A stretch of DNA of 64,000 nucleotides from assembly GCA_902495705.1 (NCBI GenBank), contig CABUXT010000006.1, positions 1 to 64,000 of the forward strand. The letters are read 5' to 3'. The position numbers and the translations under genes were made by a program. Shown here one piece after another: positions 16,789 through 26,170 of this stretch (position 1 is its first letter; every line of letters begins with the position of its first letter). The notes under the pieces were generated by a model, which was given only the letters and a program-made list of their open reading frames with translations, was not told the DNA's origin and did not search any database. Origin of the DNA: an uncultured cyanobacterium. GTDB lineage: Bacteria > Cyanobacteriota > Vampirovibrionia > Gastranaerophilales > Gastranaerophilaceae.

Positions 16789-19440
16789 CTATTTTAAGTT
16801 TTTCAACTTTACGTTCAAATTATTTGAGTTCAAATCACCGTCAACATTAACCTTGAAAATCGACATTTCAGAAGGTTTTGCTTTTATTTCAGGAATCATT
16901 TTTATTTTATCCTGATAGATATCTTTTGTATGTTCTGACCTAAAAATCAAGCGATATAGCATACTCAACGGAATCCTGAAAATTTTGATTTTCTTTTCTG
17001 CAACTTTGTTGTGTTTACCCCAAATGCATAAATCGCCAATTTGGCTATCAATATTGTATTTACCTTCAATGAACATAGAAAGATAATCGCTTTGTGAAAA
17101 GATTTTTACGTGGTCAACATCAGAATTGTTGATAATAAATGTTCCTCTCAAATTTGAATAAAAGACATTCGGTTTTGAAAAATCAATATTTGTGATTTTT
17201 GAAAGGGTAAACGATATCGGTTTGTGTACCCAGAAGAGAACTTTTTTCAATTTTGTAGGACGGTTAAATATAAATTCTTGAGACCCAAGTTTTGGCAAAA
17301 AACCGTCAGTGATTGCAAAAGTCGCATGTGCATGAATATCATTCAATTTATTTTTTGTTTTCAAATGTAATCTTGCATAACCATTTCCTTCAAATTGGTT
17401 AGGCAAATTAAATATTTTTGTCGCAACTTCATTTGAATCAATATCTGATGCAAAAAATTGAATATCAGAAGAGTGCGCTTTGATATTATATTTACCGACA
17501 GCACTCAACAACCCTTTTGAATACTCGGTTTCAGGGATAATAAAATCAAAAATATCATTTTTCAATTTACCCAAAATCGCTACATCATGCAAATAAAATC
17601 TCGGATGGATAATTTCGCCAACCGTAATTCTACCATCTTGCACTTCTATACTATAATCTGAATGAGCAGAAGATGTCGGAATCTGCGAGGTTTTACTTTT
17701 GATATCTTCTTGTACAGATGAAATATTACCGCGCCTTACGTAAAATTTGTCCAGATAAACATTAAATTTATGTATCAGCAACCCTTTTGAAAAATGGTTA
17801 TCTGCATCAAGCGACAACTTTATCGGAGAGTCAAAAAATGTTCCGATAGAATCAAGTTTTATAGAGTCATTTAAAATCGAAATATCAGTATTTTTCAAAA
17901 TGAAAAAGTCACTGTGTTTGGTATTTTTCAGATTCAATTTTCCAAGCAATGCCATTTTATTGAAATCAAAATTCAAATCTGCACTAAATGTACCGGTAAC
18001 CAAATAATTTCGTATAAAAGATTTTATCACTGATATCGGAATATCACCGGATGTTTTGAAGGTGATTTTTACCGGTTTAAAATGTCCTTTTCTTTTTTCA
18101 AAATTTCCGTTTCCGTAAAACAGGCTAGTAGCCGATTTATCAGGATTTATAAATTTGTAGTTATAATTTTCTAAAGAAATTTTATCACCTTGTTTTAAGG
18201 TATGAGCACTAATTTGTCTATTTTTAGACAAATTATCGAGATTGCCGTAATCGCTCATCAGGTTTGCATTTTGCGGAATATCCAAATAATAATAAATATC
18301 TACTTTTTTATTATGAGTAAAATATTTTACCTTTGCATCGAGTTTGCCTGAAATACGGACTTTGTTATAATATTTTTTCGCAAAATTATTTGTTAATTTT
18401 GTTTTGACATCTCCACGAACCCTAACATCAGAAGTTGCAAGTCCTGTCAATTCAAAATCCGTAAAAACAGGTTCGTTGCCAAATGTTCCGTTTGTTCTTG
18501 CCCAAACTTTTCGCCCCTCAAAATTAAATACAACTTTTGGCAAATTTATCGGAATTTTATAATCCCAAAAGTCCGCTTTTAAGTTATTGGCAATACATTT
18601 ACCCTTTAAACCCTCTGATGAATAATTTAGATTTACATCCAAACTTCCTTTCATATTATGAAAATTTTCTATAAAATTTTTCTGATTATGGTGCTTTAAT
18701 TTATAAAAAAAAAGAAAGGCGCGTTCAAGTTCATCAATCGGAAGAGCTTTTCCTAAGATGTTTAAGTTCGCGAACTCACCTGACAGAGACAATTTTGAGT
18801 GGTCAATATCAATAGACAAATCATCAACGAACATATTATTTGAATAATAAATATAACCTTCTCGCCCAACAATTACAGGATTTTTTGTATAAGGAGTTTT
18901 AACAGTCGCTAAAAATGTACAAACGACTCCAACATCTTCGACCTTTTGAGATTTCAGATTTTGAATTTCCGCGGTAGACTCTTTATCTATTTTTACGAAA
19001 ACTCTTTTTATATTCAGATTTGGGAAATAATCAAGGTTGAAAGAATTCTTTTCAGACTTTTTGTCTTTATCTTTCATAAAACTTTTGATTTCACTAAAAT
19101 CTGCGTAAACATCATTTATCCCAACATAACTTGGTTTTATGCTCAAAAATTTTGTTTTATATTCCAAATCTTTGATATTTATAACGTCAATCTTTGAATC
19201 TTTTTGAGATAAAACGCTCCCAACATTCAAATCAAAGGATAAATTAGGATTAGTTTTAAATTTGAAATCCTTAATTTCTACAGGAAAACCAGTCTTTTCT
19301 GAAATTAAATTTTCATATTTTTTTACCATAAATGAAGAATTCAAAATCGCAGGAGCGCCAAACAATAAGAATGAATACACGACACCTGTAGATAAAACCA
19401 CCGCTGATAATAATATAGTTGAAACTTTTGAAAACTTCAT
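16789..19440 (-). CDS. AsmA-like envelope protein, 883 aa
   Basis: A single N-terminal membrane anchor (about 8-30) is followed by FEYENLISEKTGFPVEIKDF-like sequence (actual YENLISEKTGFPVEI), the typical AsmA/TamB opening. Long beta-rich, weakly repetitive sequence then runs to the end. AsmA-family proteins form grooved rods across the periplasm that are thought to move phospholipids to the outer membrane. Most of the protein is predicted periplasmic. It lies 94 bases downstream of the larger paralogue on the same strand, but a terminator separates them, so it probably has its own promoter in 19441-19484. No truncation is seen. Confidence 0.8.
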   Translation of the reverse strand: MKFSKVSTILLSAVVLSTGVVYSFLLFGAPAILNSSFMVKKYENLISEKTGFPVEIKDFKFKTNPNLSFDLNVGSVLSQKDSKIDVINIKDLEYKTKFLSIKPSYVGINDVYADFSEIKSFMKDKDKKSEKNSFNLDYFPNLNIKRVFVKIDKESTAEIQNLKSQKVEDVGVVCTFLATVKTPYTKNPVIVGREGYIYYSNNMFVDDLSIDIDHSKLSLSGEFANLNILGKALPIDELERAFLFFYKLKHHNQKNFIENFHNMKGSLDVNLNYSSEGLKGKCIANNLKADFWDYKIPINLPKVVFNFEGRKVWARTNGTFGNEPVFTDFELTGLATSDVRVRGDVKTKLTNNFAKKYYNKVRISGKLDAKVKYFTHNKKVDIYYYLDIPQNANLMSDYGNLDNLSKNRQISAHTLKQGDKISLENYNYKFINPDKSATSLFYGNGNFEKRKGHFKPVKITFKTSGDIPISVIKSFIRNYLVTGTFSADLNFDFNKMALLGKLNLKNTKHSDFFILKNTDISILNDSIKLDSIGTFFDSPIKLSLDADNHFSKGLLIHKFNVYLDKFYVRRGNISSVQEDIKSKTSQIPTSSAHSDYSIEVQDGRITVGEIIHPRFYLHDVAILGKLKNDIFDFIIPETEYSKGLLSAVGKYNIKAHSSDIQFFASDIDSNEVATKIFNLPNQFEGNGYARLHLKTKNKLNDIHAHATFAITDGFLPKLGSQEFIFNRPTKLKKVLFWVHKPISFTLSKITNIDFSKPNVFYSNLRGTFIINNSDVDHVKIFSQSDYLSMFIEGKYNIDSQIGDLCIWGKHNKVAEKKIKIFRIPLSMLYRLIFRSEHTKDIYQDKIKMIPEIKAKPSEMSIFKVNVDGDLNSNNLNVKLKNLK

Positions 19441-19484
19441 AAAGTAATTTTAACATAGAAAAAAGAAAATATCAGATATAAAAA

Positions 19485-19513
19485 GAGAGGCGCAAACTTC
19501 GTTTGCGCCTCTC
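19485..19513 (-). terminator. Rho-independent terminator between AsmA-like genes
   Basis: GAGAGGCGCAAAC (19485-19497) pairs perfectly with GTTTGCGCCTCTC (19501-19513) around a 3-base loop. On the minus strand it is followed by TTTTTATAT. It ends the 1251-aa gene. Confidence 0.9.
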
Positions 19514-19533
19514 AACCTTCTTATTTAAACAAA

Positions 19534-22500
19534 TTAAATCTTTTCTTTTGATTTCTTAAATTTAGAAAAAATTGATTTTGATTGTTCTTTTTCTGCCTCT
19601 TCTGCAGCTTGAGTTGCAGCTGCTGCAGCAGCTTGTTCTTCTCTCAACTTAATCAATTCTTCAACTGAAAGATTTTCTTCTCCTGCTTCCGGTACAGGAA
19701 TAGTGTCTACAAAATCTTGAGCACTTTCAATATCAGAATTTAGCGCCAACCACTTAAATGATTTAATCATTTTTAGAGGTTTGCGAGTATCTCCGCGAAG
19801 TACAATTTGGAATTTTGTAGCATATTCATCAGATTTACCCTTGCCTAAAGACGGAATTGCTTTCATTTCTTCTTCTGACACAGCTTGACAGAAGATTGAG
19901 AAAGTCTTAGCCAAAACGACATTTAACCCAGGGGTATTTTTTACCAAATTGATAGGGTTGATATTTGCCAATGGTCCTAATTTATCAGAAAATGCTGATG
20001 CTAATTTACCGCGAACCTTCAAGTCTGCGCTATTATCTAGCAAGCCGACTTTTCCTGCAATATACATTGACATTACGTTACCTTGACTCTTGATTGGAGC
20101 AACTTGTGCAAATCCGTTATCAAAAGTCAAATGTCCATACAGATACTCAAAACGAGAAGTGTCAAATGTTACGATATTTGTAATCACAGAACCGATTGCA
20201 GATGAGAAAAATGCATTATTTCTGATATTTTCTGCCATCAAAAAGTTTTCAAATTTACCAAAAGGTCCAAGTTGTCCTTTTTTCACATTGAAATCAACAT
20301 AACCTTTCAATGATTTCATTTGTTCTTCTTGAGTTAAGCCTTTTAACGAAACATCAGCCAAGAAGTTCAAATCCCCTGATAGCGTATCTTTCATGCTAGC
20401 CAAGTCTAATAAAAGTTTTTCTATATCAAAACTCTTACCTTGAACTTTTGCTTTCATTTCAGTTGATACAAGGTTCATTGAAACATCGCCACCAACTTGT
20501 CCGCCAAGCGGGTATGTTTTTAATTTATTCAAATAGAATATATTTTTTAATAACGCAATTCTGCCTGTTGTATTATTTGCAATAATATTCCCTGATTTAA
20601 TTCTTTTTAAATTGATATTACCGCGCAAAATCTCAACCGGAATATCTGCAGTTTGATTGCTTGCGGTTGAAGTTGCACCTTGCGCTGTAGGCAAAGATTT
20701 CATCAATGCATCAGAAACTTTCATCAACTTGTCTACATCAATCATTTTTGAATAAACTTTGACATCGGCAAGTTTCATTTCTGATAACAATTTCCAAGTA
20801 GTCAACATGTTGATATTGAAGTCTGAACCGTTTGAAACAACATCTCTCAACGCGACATGGACATCACGACTGCCAAAGTTTAGATTGATATTGCGTACTG
20901 TTGTCATTAGTTCTGGAATACTCAAATTACGAACCTCAAAAACTCCGCTGAGTTTTGGATTGGTAAGGTTTCCAAAAGCGTTAGAATGTCCGCTGAATGA
21001 AAATCTTGATTTAGGGAAGATACAAATTGAACCGTTTAATTCTTTATCCAAAGTCAATTTAAACAAATTGATAAACGGTGTTGTGCTCAAATTTGATAAC
21101 ATTGCACGCACCCCAACAATTTCTTTTGAATTGATAAGGTTTGTTCCAAGCGAATCCCTAAATTCAGCATTTGGTTTTCTTACATAAATACCTGATTTAT
21201 AAACCTTGATATTATCGCCGTTTTTCTCTGCCAAAACTTGCATTAACAATGTTTTATTCATCATTTCATCAATTTTGACAGGGGTGATATAAGCACTAGC
21301 CATTGTTTGAGCTTGCGCCACAGCCTTCATGTGTTTGCCTTTAGATTCAAAACTTGCCTTGACAGGAATTGAACCTTTTGAATCCAAATATGGCGCAACC
21401 GCATCTCCTGCAAGTATTTTCAAATCAGATGTTGCAATTTGACCTGTTGCAAAAATATTTGTTTTCGGATTAGAAATATAATCTGCGATTTTTCCGCTAA
21501 ATACGACATTTGAGTTTTTATTAAATTTAATATTTGATTTATCAATATTTATTGCTTTATCGTTAATTGTCGCAATGGTTTGAGCGTCGGTGATTTCAGA
21601 ATTCAAATTAGGTAATTTCAAATTGAAATCTTCATTTCTGAACTTACCGCGAATTACTCCGGCAGTATTTGCGACACCTAAATGAGCTAATTTATTTGTC
21701 ATTACAAAATTACCTGCTTTATCAGCAACGGCGATTTTTTCCAAATCAGCTTTACAAATCGCTGCAATATCTTTTATTTCACCTGTAACTTTTGCATTCA
21801 AAGTCAAATAACCGGAATTTAGGTTATAAGAGTTCTTTATTTTTCTTGGTGCAAATGCCAAATACAATGCAGGAAGAGGAATTGCATCCGCTTTAATATC
21901 CACATTCGCAATTGAATTAGCATCAATTTTTCCTGACAATTCTAGTGCTTTTTTATTAATCAATGCACGAGTATTGACAATTTTGAAAACATTATCGTCA
22001 AAAATTAAATTTGCATTGATTTTATCAAATAAAAGACCGATATTTTTGTCATAAATATTACCGTCACGGATTACAAATTTACCATCAGATTCCAAATTTT
22101 CAAAATCGGTTTTCAATCTGAAATTAGACAGCATATAACCACCTGCACTCATATTATCAATATCATTTTTGATATGAATAGTGTCTAAATAAGCTTTTGA
22201 GATTGCTAACAAGTTGTTAAAATGAACTTGTGTTGATTTTAAAGAAAGGTCAATTGTAGGCTTTTTGCCATTACTCAATTTTCCAAATAATTTGATATTT
22301 TCTTTTGAAGTTACATATAAATTTGAATCAATTTCGGCTTTATGACCTTTTGCAGCCAATTTAAAATAAGACTCAGGCAACTGCAATCCTGTCATTGTAA
22401 CAGTTGTATTATCAACGTCAAAATAACCTTTTGCCCATAATTTGTTGTTCTTTTTATTTTTTCTAACCTTGATTTTTGAAGAAATTTTTGACTTCAAATT

Positions 22501-23289
22501 GTATGCTCTATATTCAGAAACAGGATTTACAAACGGCAATACAAATACAGCCTCATCATCCTCTTCTTCTTTTGCCGGCATATTGAATTTTGGCAAGAAA
22601 GTATTTATATCTAAATCTGCGGTGATATTTTCATCTTTATCACTCAAAAAACTTGCATTCGTTTTCAACTTTGCAACTTTGCCATTGAAATATCCAAGTT
22701 TTAATTGTTCACCTTTCAAGGTCAATTGATGTCCTGCTTTTGTATCATCAATTTTTGCCTGATAATTATTCAAAGTCAGTGCTGGAATAGTCAATTTGAT
22801 AGTTGAAGGGTCAAACGGCAAGGCTGTCGGTTCTTCAACCTCTTGCACCGGATGCAATCTGCGCTCAGCTCTTTTTTTATTAACTAAATCTTCATAAACT
22901 TTTGCAACCTTATATTTTTCGCTATTGATAATTTCGACATTCAAATTTGGAGATTCGATTTCTGCGCAAGACACACGCACAGACAACCAAAGCAAACTAG
23001 GCAAAAATACTTTTCCCTTAAATGAATCTGCACTGAATAATACAGAATTATCAGGGAGAGTAACTTTTATGTTTTTAGTTTTAATTCCAGCCTCAAGCCA
23101 AGGACTTGTTATTACATCGACTTTGTCAAAATCGACATTTAAACCTGTATTATCTGCTACAAGTTGTTGAATTTGAGGTTTATATACATTCAAATCAATC
23201 TTTTTTGGAAGAATGAATAAAAATGCCAGATAAAAACATACTATAATCGCTGCAAAAACATAACCTGTAATCTTTAAAAATTTTGCCAT
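19534..23289 (-). CDS. Large AsmA-like envelope protein, 1251 aa
   Basis: An N-terminal anchor (about 8-30) is followed by VADNTGLNVDFDKVDVITSP, the same opening as the 883-aa neighbour, then more than 1,100 residues of beta-rich sequence. The C-terminal part (about 1010-1150) carries the AsmA C-terminal domain pattern: LKGYVDFNVKKGQLGPFGK, FDTSRFEYLYGHLTFDNG and APIKSQGNVMSMYIAGKV. The tail is an alanine/glutamate-rich coiled coil (REEQAAAAAATQAAEEAEKE) ending in a lysine-rich patch. It is likely a periplasm-spanning lipid-transport protein. Two adjacent paralogues suggest an old duplication with divided labour. Confidence 0.85.
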   Translation of the reverse strand: MAKFLKITGYVFAAIIVCFYLAFLFILPKKIDLNVYKPQIQQLVADNTGLNVDFDKVDVITSPWLEAGIKTKNIKVTLPDNSVLFSADSFKGKVFLPSLLWLSVRVSCAEIESPNLNVEIINSEKYKVAKVYEDLVNKKRAERRLHPVQEVEEPTALPFDPSTIKLTIPALTLNNYQAKIDDTKAGHQLTLKGEQLKLGYFNGKVAKLKTNASFLSDKDENITADLDINTFLPKFNMPAKEEEDDEAVFVLPFVNPVSEYRAYNLKSKISSKIKVRKNKKNNKLWAKGYFDVDNTTVTMTGLQLPESYFKLAAKGHKAEIDSNLYVTSKENIKLFGKLSNGKKPTIDLSLKSTQVHFNNLLAISKAYLDTIHIKNDIDNMSAGGYMLSNFRLKTDFENLESDGKFVIRDGNIYDKNIGLLFDKINANLIFDDNVFKIVNTRALINKKALELSGKIDANSIANVDIKADAIPLPALYLAFAPRKIKNSYNLNSGYLTLNAKVTGEIKDIAAICKADLEKIAVADKAGNFVMTNKLAHLGVANTAGVIRGKFRNEDFNLKLPNLNSEITDAQTIATINDKAINIDKSNIKFNKNSNVVFSGKIADYISNPKTNIFATGQIATSDLKILAGDAVAPYLDSKGSIPVKASFESKGKHMKAVAQAQTMASAYITPVKIDEMMNKTLLMQVLAEKNGDNIKVYKSGIYVRKPNAEFRDSLGTNLINSKEIVGVRAMLSNLSTTPFINLFKLTLDKELNGSICIFPKSRFSFSGHSNAFGNLTNPKLSGVFEVRNLSIPELMTTVRNINLNFGSRDVHVALRDVVSNGSDFNINMLTTWKLLSEMKLADVKVYSKMIDVDKLMKVSDALMKSLPTAQGATSTASNQTADIPVEILRGNINLKRIKSGNIIANNTTGRIALLKNIFYLNKLKTYPLGGQVGGDVSMNLVSTEMKAKVQGKSFDIEKLLLDLASMKDTLSGDLNFLADVSLKGLTQEEQMKSLKGYVDFNVKKGQLGPFGKFENFLMAENIRNNAFFSSAIGSVITNIVTFDTSRFEYLYGHLTFDNGFAQVAPIKSQGNVMSMYIAGKVGLLDNSADLKVRGKLASAFSDKLGPLANINPINLVKNTPGLNVVLAKTFSIFCQAVSEEEMKAIPSLGKGKSDEYATKFQIVLRGDTRKPLKMIKSFKWLALNSDIESAQDFVDTIPVPEAGEENLSVEELIKLREEQAAAAAATQAAEEAEKEQSKSIFSKFKKSKEKI

Positions 23290-23385
23290 AGAGCCTCCAT
23301 ATTAACTAATAAAAGTATAGGATAAACAAAAGGCAAAACCCAGAAATCTGGCACCATGCTTTACATTAAGACATATATTAACTAC

Positions 23386-23943
23386 TTATTTATACTGTTG
23401 AAAAACAGCCTCAAGGGCTTCGGTTTCGCTGTTGGTTATTCTTTTAAAAGTAAACATTGTATTATCTGACGGATTCAGAATACAAAGTCCTGCGCAGTAT
23501 TCTCTCAAATCCTTATATGCAACCTTGTCATACTGCTGAATATATTCAGGTTGTGAGATTTCATCTCGAATAATTAAATTGTAGGAGGTATTATATTTTT
23601 TGTGTAATTTTTCTGCATTATCATAAAATCCTGTTGCTGCGGATTCATTTTTTCTGTCTTGAGAAAAGATTATTATGGTAGCTTTTTTGTTATTTTTATA
23701 GATGGTTGAAAATTCATTGTTATACTTCAAAAAATCAACGACATAATTAGGCATTTTGTATAAGTGATAAGTTATATTGGAATTGTTCAGATAATTTACT
23801 AATATCGGCGACAAGTTTTCTGAACTTTCTGTTTTAAAATTTTCAAAGCGAACCCCATCGCGAGTTTTCATAAACACATGCATATTTTGCAATGAGATAA
23901 AAAACACCGCCAACAATATTAAAAATACAATAAAACTTTTCAT
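23386..23943 (-). CDS. Membrane-anchored protein, possibly thioredoxin-like, 185 aa
   Basis: An N-terminal hydrophobic segment (FIVFLILLAVFFISLQ) gives an anchor or signal peptide. The middle has a strand-helix-strand order, KATIIIFSQDR, then a GFYDNAEKLHKKYNTSYNLI stretch, that resembles a thioredoxin fold without the CxxC. Two cysteines occur later in YCAGLCILNPS. No family recognised. A GTG start two codons earlier (23949) is the alternative. It lies 97 bases upstream of the large AsmA-like gene on the same strand and may be co-transcribed with it. Confidence 0.65.
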   Translation of the reverse strand: MKSFIVFLILLAVFFISLQNMHVFMKTRDGVRFENFKTESSENLSPILVNYLNNSNITYHLYKMPNYVVDFLKYNNEFSTIYKNNKKATIIIFSQDRKNESAATGFYDNAEKLHKKYNTSYNLIIRDEISQPEYIQQYDKVAYKDLREYCAGLCILNPSDNTMFTFKRITNSETEALEAVFQQYK

Positions 23944-24023
23944 AAGCACTAATACCTGATTTTTAGGGAAATATTACCATATATAACAAAAATCCGCAAA
24001 TTTATGAAATTATATTTTACAAA

Positions 24024-24800
24024 TTACTTGGCAACAACAATTAATCCCATCACCGCGGTTAAAATTATAATTATTGGAGGCAAAAATTTTTCAAGTTTAT
24101 CTTTACTAAATTTTGCTAGCAAAAATGGGGCAAGAAAAGCTCCACAAGATGTACCTAGCGCCAATAGAAAAACGAGTTTCCAACTAACATTACCTAATCC
24201 CAAGTGCATTAAAAATCCTACAACAGAAATTCCCACAAGCACAAATACCGATGTTCCGACAATTTCCAAAGCTTTACACCCTAAAACAATTAAGCCTGCA
24301 ACAATTGGAGTCGTGCCACTTATGCCAACCAAACCTGACATTACACCACCTAACAGACCAAAAAATAAAGCTTTACACAAATCTAAAACAGTATATTTTT
24401 TAGTCCCAGATGAGTTATTTGTGGCTTTAGTACCTTTATGTTTAAAATAACTTAGCGCCATCTGAATAACCAACACCAACAACAGTGAACCTGTTATTTT
24501 ATTATATAAGTTATCTGGTATATAATCGGAAAACAGAGAACCGACAATTGCACCAATAATTGCACTAATCATCATTATCGTTCCGATTTTAAAGTTTATA
24601 TTCCCAGCTTTCCAATGACTCAACATGCCAATTGTCGTAGTTGGAATAATTGTAGCCAAAGAAGTTGATGCAGCTATAGCCGGAGGAACATTAAAAACGG
24701 CAGTTAAAACGCCAACATAAAAACCTCCGCCACCACCGCCAAGAGCAATAATAATTAAACCTATAAAAAATCCAAATAAGGGTAAACAAATCAAAGGCAT
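24024..24800 (-). CDS. TauE/SafE-family anion exporter
   Basis: The 258-residue protein has about eight membrane helices in two similar halves. Family hallmarks are the N-terminal GGGGGGFYVGVLTAVFNVPP and, in the second half, GGVMSGLVGISGTTPIVAGL. Relatives export sulfite, sulfoacetate or other small organic anions, and some import them; the substrate is not inferable. TGGAG ten bases upstream supports the start. No sulfur-metabolism gene is adjacent. Its start is 162 bases from the tRNA-Gly on the same strand. Confidence 0.88.
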   Translation of the reverse strand: MPLICLPLFGFFIGLIIIALGGGGGGFYVGVLTAVFNVPPAIAASTSLATIIPTTTIGMLSHWKAGNINFKIGTIMMISAIIGAIVGSLFSDYIPDNLYNKITGSLLLVLVIQMALSYFKHKGTKATNNSSGTKKYTVLDLCKALFFGLLGGVMSGLVGISGTTPIVAGLIVLGCKALEIVGTSVFVLVGISVVGFLMHLGLGNVSWKLVFLLALGTSCGAFLAPFLLAKFSKDKLEKFLPPIIIILTAVMGLIVVAK

Positions 24801-24962
24801 TTGCGCTCACTCCAACTTTCAGTAGATATTCTAACCATACTAACACAATACTAACATGGTGGGAAATTTTTCTCAAGATGGGGAACTTTTGGAGAAATAT
24901 TTTGAGAGAATCTATATTCCGCTCATAATAAATAAAGAGCCAGATAAAAATCTGACTCTTTA

Positions 24963-25037
24963 TGGAGCGGGAGACGAGGCTCGAACTCGCGACATCCTCC
25001 TTGGCAAGGAGGCATTCTACCACTGAATTACCCCCGC
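24963..25037 (-). tRNA. tRNA-Gly (anticodon GCC)
   Basis: The minus strand reads GCGGGGG-TA-ATTC-AGTGGTA-GAAT, anticodon stem CCTCC/GGAGG with loop TTGCCAA (anticodon GCC), T arm CGAG-TTCGAGC-CTCG, then acceptor 3' strand CTCCCGC, T and an encoded CCA. All arms close. It reads GGC and GGT codons. Confidence 0.95.
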
Positions 25038-25203
25038 TTATTTGGGTTACCTCTTAATCATACATGCTAAAAAAAAAATATCAAGCACTTTTTCTTATTT
25101 TTCTTAAAATTTTTTGTAAATTTATATTAAATCACCTCGAAAACCACGCAATTATTTGCTTGTTCATACTTTATAAATTCAAATACAAGTAGAAATTAAA
25201 GGT

Positions 25204-25245
25204 GGACTAGTGAGTCCGCACAACCTGAAAACATAAAAATTGTGC
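25204..25245 (+). promoter_or_regulatory. Two abutting hairpins in the leader of the 276-aa gene
   Basis: GGACT (25204-25208) pairs with AGTCC (25213-25217). The next base starts GCACAA (25218-25223), which pairs with TTGTGC (25240-25245). The two stems could stack coaxially. They lie 41 bases before the start codon, so they may be a structured 5' UTR. They match no riboswitch class that I recognise. Confidence 0.4.
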
Positions 25246-25285
25246 GAAGTTTACTAATAATTATAAAGTAGAAAGGATTTACCCT

Positions 25286-26116
25286 ATGTCATTTATGTCT
25301 AAAATCGGTGCAGCTATTGATAGCAGTGCAAATAAATTGCCTAACAGATTTTTAGAAGGCGGTTTTATGAAAATGGGTGCAGTTGACCGTGCGCCAAGAG
25401 CTAATACAACCCAAGAATTAGTAGATTCAATTAGAGCTTATGCAAAAGAATCTCCTGAAATTGCTGAATTTGCAAAACATTTGGATGAAGTGAAACCTGA
25501 GCATTTAGGGTTAGCGCAAGATATCATTGATTTGTCAAACACTCACGAAATGTTAATGACAAATATCAATTTGAAAGACACTTTGAAAAATGGCAAAACT
25601 GTCATGGGCGAAATGCTTAAAATGTTACCAGAAACAAGCAAAAAGAATCCTGCCGCACTTGAACTGAGTGAAGAAGTAATCAATCATTCTGACGCAACTA
25701 ACGCAAAATATTTCTTATGCAGTCTGTTTGGACATGACTTGCCAAACATGGGTAGTTTAGCAGAACAAATGAGAGCAACAAAAGAAGTTGTCGGAACGAT
25801 TGCTAAAGATACTCTAAGCGGCGGTTACACAGGAACTTTTGAAAAGAACAAAGAATTTTTTGAATTTATCAAGAACTTATGTTACAGCGATTCAAAACCT
25901 AAAAACGTAAAAATGCTAAAACCGATACTTGACACAATCGAAAAACTTTGCAAAAACACTCAACCAACATGCGATATCGGTGTAATCAGAACAGGGAATA
26001 CAAAAGCGATAAAAGAAAATCTTGAAATCCTTCCGCAAGTATTAGAAAACGCTGATAAACAAGGAAAATCAATTAATATTTCGGATTTCTTAACAAACAA
26101 CGTAAACCTAGTTTAA
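25286..26116 (+). CDS. Hypothetical protein, 276 aa
   Basis: No family recognised. It is soluble, largely helical, with no signal peptide. The N-terminus (FMSKIGAAIDSSANKLPNRF) is amphipathic. Four cysteines are scattered in the C-terminal half. AAAGGA about ten bases upstream supports the start; a second ATG four codons in is possible. It has its own structured leader and terminator and is probably monocistronic. Neighbours (tRNA-Gly, dnaE) say nothing about function. Confidence 0.7.
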   Translation: MSFMSKIGAAIDSSANKLPNRFLEGGFMKMGAVDRAPRANTTQELVDSIRAYAKESPEIAEFAKHLDEVKPEHLGLAQDIIDLSNTHEMLMTNINLKDTLKNGKTVMGEMLKMLPETSKKNPAALELSEEVINHSDATNAKYFLCSLFGHDLPNMGSLAEQMRATKEVVGTIAKDTLSGGYTGTFEKNKEFFEFIKNLCYSDSKPKNVKMLKPILDTIEKLCKNTQPTCDIGVIRTGNTKAIKENLEILPQVLENADKQGKSINISDFLTNNVNLV

Positions 26117-26143
26117 TCAAAACTAAATTACAAAAATTAGAAA

Positions 26144-26170
26144 AGGCGGTTTATTTTAAACCGCCTCTTT
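26144..26170. terminator. Bidirectional terminator overlapping the dnaE 3' end
   Basis: AGGCGGTTTA (26144-26153) pairs with TAAACCGCCT (26157-26166), with CTTTTAT after it on the plus strand and TTTTCTAAT on the minus strand. The last codons of dnaE form one arm, so a single hairpin ends both convergent genes. Confidence 0.85.

Noticed and set aside
25286..26116. Known riboswitch upstream of the 276-aa gene
   Set aside because: The two hairpins match no class that I recognise, and the gene gives no metabolic hint.
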